A stretch of 8,184 nt of DNA from Gemmatimonadota bacterium (GTDB lineage Bacteria; Gemmatimonadota; Gemmatimonadetes; Longimicrobiales; Gaopeijiaceae). A program made the translations under genes and the position numbers. The stretch covers positions 1-8,184 of the forward strand of contig JAHHMJ010000591.1 of NCBI GenBank assembly GCA_018678395.1, read 5' to 3'. The notes below the pieces were generated by a model. It had not been told where the DNA came from, made no database searches, and saw only the letters and a program-made list of their open reading frames with translations. Of this stretch, positions 5,312 through 8,184 are shown piece after piece; positions within the stretch are counted from its first letter, which is position 1; every line of letters starts with the position of its first letter.

Positions 5312-6633
5312 GCATCGTCGAGCAGGCGATACAGGCGGGTGCGGCTGATGCCCAGGAGCTGAGCCGCGGCACTCTTGTTGCCGGACTCCCGCTCGAGGGC
5401 AGCGTGGGCGGCTGCCCTCTCGATCTCCTCAAGCGTCGCCGGAAAGGGGAGGGGGCCCGCCTGACCACCCGGGATCCCGAGTCCCCCCAGCGCCAGGTCG
5501 TCGGCCCGAAGCCGCCGGTCTCCGAGAAGGACCGCTCGCTCCACCGCGTTGCGGAGTTCCCTCACGTTTCCCGGCCAATCGTAGGCCCGGAGACGCGACG
5601 CCACGGCCGGGGGCAGTTCCGGCTCGTCGAGGCCGTACCGCTCGGCAGTGGCACGCACGAAGTGGCGGGCGAGGAGCAGCACGTCACCGGCTCGCTCGCG
5701 GAGCGGCGGAAGATGCACCGGGATCACGTTGAGGCGGTAGTAGAGATCCTCGCGGAACGACCCATCCCGCACGGCCGCGACGAGATCGACATGAGTCGCG
5801 GCTACGAGGCGGATGTCCACGTCACGGGACCGTACGCTGCCCAGTCTCCGGATCCTCCGATCCTCGAGAACCTTCAGGAGCTTGACCTGGAGGTCGGGGG
5901 CCAGGTCCCCCACCTCGTCGAGGAACAGCGTCCCGCCGTCCGCCGCTTCGAACAGCCCCGGCTTGGCCGTGCGCGCGTCCGTGAAGGCTCCCTTCTCATA
6001 GCCGAACAGTTCGGCTTCCAGGAGGCTCGCGGGCAACGCCGCACAGTTGACCTCGACGAAAGGCCCTGCGCCGCGGGGCCCGTTGTAGTGGAGCGCCTGA
6101 GCCACCAACTCCTTCCCCGTACCGGTCTCGCCCGTGATCAGCACGGTCACGCCGTCCCGCGGAATGATGCGGGCCACGCGAGCCAGCGCCTCCCTGAGAC
6201 CGGGGCTGTCGCCGATGATCCCGTCGAAGGCGTACTGCTGGGCCTCGGCGCGACGAAGGGCCGCGGAGCTCTCGGCCTCGCGCGCCCGCTCCGCCCGCTC
6301 CTCCAACCAGCCGCGGAGCATCCCCACGTCCTGAGGAAGGACGTAGAGCTCGCGGGCCCCCTCCCGCACGAGAGCCGCCGCCAGGTGGTGATCGGCATCG
6401 GCACCGACGACCACCACCGGCGCGGACGTGCGGGGAACCAGCTCTCGAATCAGCCCCGGGGCGACGTCCTCGGAACCACCGACCGAGACCACCAGACCAT
6501 CGAGCGACATCTCCGACACGCCGTCGGGCCCTTCGACGACCTCGACCCGGTCGATTCCCGCCTCTTCGGCCAGGTCCTTCAGCGCCTCGGCGAAGGATTC
6601 GGTGTGCTGAACGATGCCCAGCGTGGACGGCAT
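5308..6633 (-). CDS. sigma54-dependent transcriptional activator with degenerate receiver domain
   Basis: A bacterial enhancer-binding protein of 441 aa that remodels sigma54-RNA polymerase by ATP hydrolysis. Residues 1-115 have receiver-like alternation, but the acidic pocket near the start is missing (LGIVQHTES), the phospho-acceptor region reads DGLVVSVGG without the expected Asp, and the Lys-Pro near the end is replaced (YVLPQD). It is therefore probably not phosphorylated. The AAA+ core follows: Walker A GETGTGKE (168-175), sigma54-contact loop GAFTDA (215-220; the usual motif is GAFTGA, the key Thr is kept), Walker B GTLFLDE (234-240), sensor ATH (279-281) and arginine-finger region REDLYYRLNV (294-303). 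A Fis-type HTH is at about 415-437 (NKSAAAQLLGISRTRLYRLL). No histidine kinase gene is adjacent. The ATG at 6633 has no obvious ribosome site. It is flanked by two sigma54-type promoters driving lipoprotein genes, which I infer are its targets. Confidence 0.96.
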   Translation of the reverse strand: MPSTLGIVQHTESFAEALKDLAEEAGIDRVEVVEGPDGVSEMSLDGLVVSVGGSEDVAPGLIRELVPRTSAPVVVVGADADHHLAAALVREGARELYVLPQDVGMLRGWLEERAERAREAESSAALRRAEAQQYAFDGIIGDSPGLREALARVARIIPRDGVTVLITGETGTGKELVAQALHYNGPRGAGPFVEVNCAALPASLLEAELFGYEKGAFTDARTAKPGLFEAADGGTLFLDEVGDLAPDLQVKLLKVLEDRRIRRLGSVRSRDVDIRLVAATHVDLVAAVRDGSFREDLYYRLNVIPVHLPPLRERAGDVLLLARHFVRATAERYGLDEPELPPAVASRLRAYDWPGNVRELRNAVERAVLLGDRRLRADDLALGGLGIPGGQAGPLPFPATLEEIERAAAHAALERESGNKSAAAQLLGISRTRLYRLLDDA

Positions 6634-6665
6634 TGGGGGCCCGGATCGTCGTGTGGAGCTACGGT

Positions 6666-6682
6666 GTGTAGCGATACACTAC
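6666..6682. promoter_or_regulatory. dyad copy 2, candidate enhancer-binding site and autoregulatory operator
   Basis: GTGTAGCGATACACTAC, with TGTAG/CTACA arms around seven bases (6667-6683). It differs from the copy at 5295-5311 at only three of 17 positions. It lies 81 bases upstream of the rightward -24 element at 6764 and 33 bases upstream of the activator's own start codon, so one bound protein could serve both genes. Confidence 0.6.
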
Positions 6683-6763
6683 ACTCGCGACGGAGGGGGG
6701 ATCCAGCCACCACTCCGCCGTCTGCCCGCATTCCTCTGCGCCGAAACCCGATCGAGAAGAGGG

Positions 6764-6779
6764 CGGCCCCACCATTGCA
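6764..6779 (+). promoter_or_regulatory. candidate sigma54 (-24/-12) promoter for the DUF5666-like lipoprotein
   Basis: CGGCCCCACCATTGCA against TGGCACG-N4-TTGCA. The -12 part TTGCA is perfect, the -24 GG is present, and GG-N10-GC spacing is exact; there are three mismatches in the -24 part. The predicted start is near 6790, leaving a leader of about 61 bases. An inverted repeat CCACCA (6769-6774)/TGGTGG (6782-6787) brackets the -12 element. Confidence 0.58.
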
Positions 6780-6839
6780 CCTGGTGGAGCCCGACGGCCG
6801 AACCCGTACCGGCCACGACGAAGCCTTCCTTCCGACATC

Positions 6840-6843
6840 GGAG
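6840..6843 (+). promoter_or_regulatory. ribosome binding site of the DUF5666-like lipoprotein, possibly self-paired
   Basis: GGAG seven bases before the ATG at 6851. The bases directly before the ATG, CTCC (6847-6850), are complementary to it across a 3-base loop, so a small hairpin could mask the site. The stem is only four pairs. Confidence 0.6.
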
Positions 6844-6850
6844 ACGCTCC

Positions 6851-8184
6851 ATGTACCGCCACCCCACCCTGAGAACGACCCTGGCTGCAGGCCTGCTGGC
6901 CGCTGGTCTGGCCGCGTGCAGCGACGACACCGCCACCACCCCACTCGTCTTCGACGACGATGCACCGAGCGCTCTTAGCCGACCCGCCAGCCTCGGGCAG
7001 CTGCAGGATCGCGCGGCCGCGGCCCCCCTTCGCCTGGAGATCGAGGTACGCCCCGGTGGCCCGCCCTGGATCGCCCGTGAGGTCGAGATCGAGAACGACG
7101 ACGACGACGAAGAGAAGATCGAGAGCCGCATCGCCTCCGCCGACGCCTTGGCAGGATCGATCACACTGGTGCTGGGAGACCTGACGGTCGACGTCTCCGC
7201 CGCCTCCCGCTTCCGGGCCGAGGGAACCGGGGACGTGTCGATGGCGGGCTTTTTCGAGCGGGTCGACGCGGCGCTGGCCGCCGGCCGCACACCGGGGGTG
7301 GAGTTGCGGCGGCGCCTCCCGGCCGAGCCTCAGGACCCCGACGATCCCAGCTTCCTGCCCCGGGACGTCCGGCTCGACGACGACGCAGACGTCGGGGAAC
7401 TCGAGGTGCTCGTGGACGATCGCCACGTGGCCGCCGACTCCGATTCCAGTGGTCGCATCACGGTATTCGGCGTCGAGATCGTCGTCGATCGATCCCTGGG
7501 ATCCGAGGTCGGTGAGCGGACGGAGCGGGGCGACGGCGCCGTCGAGGTGGAGGGGCTGGTGGAAGCCGTGGATCCGGCCGGCGGCTCCGTTGCGATTCGC
7601 GGTGGCCTGACCTTCCGGATCGTACCGGGCACACGCTTCGACGCCGACGACGACGAGCCGTCGTCCCTGGCCCAGGTCGCCGACGCGCTGGCGGCCGGCT
7701 ACTGGGTCGAGGTCGAGGGCGAGCTCGTCCGCGACACCGACGGCTCCTGGATCGCCGTGGAGGTGGAGTTCGAGATCGAGGACGACGCCGACGACGACGT
7801 CTTCGGCTCCAGTGAATTCGAAGGACAGGTGACGGCGGCGGACCCGGTGGCGCGCTCGTTCACCCTTCAGAACGGACAGACCCTGACCCTCGACGACGGC
7901 ACCCGTATCGAGGACGATGGGGACGTCTTCTCCATCGAGCAGGTGGCTGCCGCCCTCGGCGCCTCGCTGTACGTCGAGGCGGAGGGCCACGTCCTGCCCG
8001 ACGCGACCGCACCCGGTGGCATGCGGGTGGTGTCGGTGAAGTTCGAGACGGATGACGACGACGCAGACGACGACGGCACCTCCGAGTTCGAGGGCGTCGC
8101 CGCGGCGGTGGACGCCGGAGCCGGCACCTTCACTCTCGCCAACGGCGCGACGTACGGCGTCGACGACGCCACCCGGTACGAGGC
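6851..8184 (+). CDS. DUF5666-like repeat lipoprotein, aspartate-rich (3' end beyond window)
   Basis: The reading frame is open from the ATG at 6851 to the window end, 444 complete codons, so the protein is partial. The signal peptide has Arg3/Arg8, a short Ala/Leu core and lipobox LAAC with lipidation at Cys23. The rest is a series of beta-rich units of the kind found in DUF5666 proteins: EGLVEAVDPAGGSVAIRGG from about 234, EGQVTAADPVARSFTLQNG from about 324, and EGVAAAVDAGAGTFTLANG from about 414. Each is followed by a Thr-Arg strand (GTRFDAD, GTRIEDD, ATRYEA) and, in the complete units, by a VEVEG/VEAEG strand. Two more diverged units seem to lie at about 101-175 and 184-215. Linkers are rich in Asp (about 83-88, 176-180, 264-268, 310-316, 400-408). 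It is divergent from the sigma54 activator and probably driven by the site at 6764-6779. GGAG precedes the start. The function of DUF5666 proteins is not known to me; an acidic cell-surface or periplasmic role is inferred. Confidence 0.88.
   Translation, partial: MYRHPTLRTTLAAGLLAAGLAACSDDTATTPLVFDDDAPSALSRPASLGQLQDRAAAAPLRLEIEVRPGGPPWIAREVEIENDDDDEEKIESRIASADALAGSITLVLGDLTVDVSAASRFRAEGTGDVSMAGFFERVDAALAAGRTPGVELRRRLPAEPQDPDDPSFLPRDVRLDDDADVGELEVLVDDRHVAADSDSSGRITVFGVEIVVDRSLGSEVGERTERGDGAVEVEGLVEAVDPAGGSVAIRGGLTFRIVPGTRFDADDDEPSSLAQVADALAAGYWVEVEGELVRDTDGSWIAVEVEFEIEDDADDDVFGSSEFEGQVTAADPVARSFTLQNGQTLTLDDGTRIEDDGDVFSIEQVAAALGASLYVEAEGHVLPDATAPGGMRVVSVKFETDDDDADDDGTSEFEGVAAAVDAGAGTFTLANGATYGVDDATRYE

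Larger units (their letters stand above)
6634..6850. other. divergent regulatory region between activator and DUF5666-like lipoprotein
   Basis: A 217-base region containing the second dyad, a sigma54-type promoter facing right and the lipoprotein ribosome site. For the leftward activator gene I see no good sigma54 site; the minus-strand TGTAGTGTATC over the dyad is a weak possible -10, which would make the dyad suitable for autorepression. An extra half-site CTAC is at 6659-6662. Confidence 0.6.

Noticed and set aside
5218..6978. A 586-codon plus-strand frame over the sigma54 activator
   Set aside because: It is antisense to a protein with intact Walker A, Walker B, GAFTxA and HTH motifs, and it ends in low-complexity sequence.
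6659..7990. A 443-codon minus-strand frame opposite the DUF5666-like lipoprotein
   Set aside because: The plus frame has a lipobox, a ribosome site and internal repeats. The opposite frame mirrors its Asp codons as Val-rich sequence.
7080..8090. Short GAC repeats as tandem DNA repeats
   Set aside because: The runs are in frame and encode Asp linkers of the lipoprotein. The copies are short and interrupted, so they are explained by the protein.
1..8184. tRNA, rRNA, CRISPR arrays, insertion sequences or attachment sites
   Set aside because: I saw no clover-leaf with conserved T-loop, no regularly spaced repeats, no transposase motifs and no long terminal inverted repeats. Eye inspection could miss a diverged tRNA, but almost all the DNA is taken up by genes.

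Overview
The window is very GC-rich and densely coded. It most likely comes from a Gemmatimonadota-like bacterium. The pointers are lipoproteins with Cys-Asp-Asp-Asp-Pro-Thr-Gly-Pro after the lipobox, a DUF5666-type lipoprotein, and a cytochrome b fused to two cytochrome c domains. This assignment is from memory of protein style, not from a database search.

Layout. (1) Bases 61-2435, minus strand: a two-gene respiratory operon, a Tat-type Rieske protein followed (stop and start overlapping by one base) by a cytochrome b/subunit IV/cytochrome c/cytochrome c fusion. Together they form a compact quinol:electron-acceptor oxidoreductase of Complex III (bc1/b6f) type. (2) Bases 2654-3460, plus strand: a TerC/YgdQ-type membrane protein, divergent from the Rieske gene across a 218-base region with two perfect hairpins. 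(3) Bases 3506-5166, minus strand: a two-gene operon, first a lipoprotein with a canonical EF-hand/dockerin-like loop, then a cytoplasmic TPR protein five bases downstream. (4) Bases 5308-6633, minus strand: a sigma54-dependent activator with a degenerate, probably unphosphorylatable receiver domain, an AAA+ module and a Fis-type HTH. (5) Bases 6851 to the window end, plus strand, divergent from the activator: a lipoprotein with DUF5666-like repeats separated by aspartate-rich linkers, cut by the window end. No reading frame listing that requires a stop would show it.

The most interesting part is regulatory. Two 17-base copies of one imperfect dyad (GTAG-N7-CTAC core, 14 of 17 bases identical) sit at 5295-5311 and 6666-6682. 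Each lies 60-81 bases upstream of a sequence with -24/-12 (sigma54) spacing, at 5219-5234 (minus) and 6764-6779 (plus). These sites face the two lipoprotein genes on either side of the activator gene. The simplest reading is a self-contained sigma54 regulon: a local enhancer-binding protein recognises both dyads, switches on two acidic, probably calcium-binding surface lipoproteins (one with a TPR partner), and may control its own transcription through the dyad near its start codon. This is inferred from sequence only; the function of the lipoproteins is unknown.
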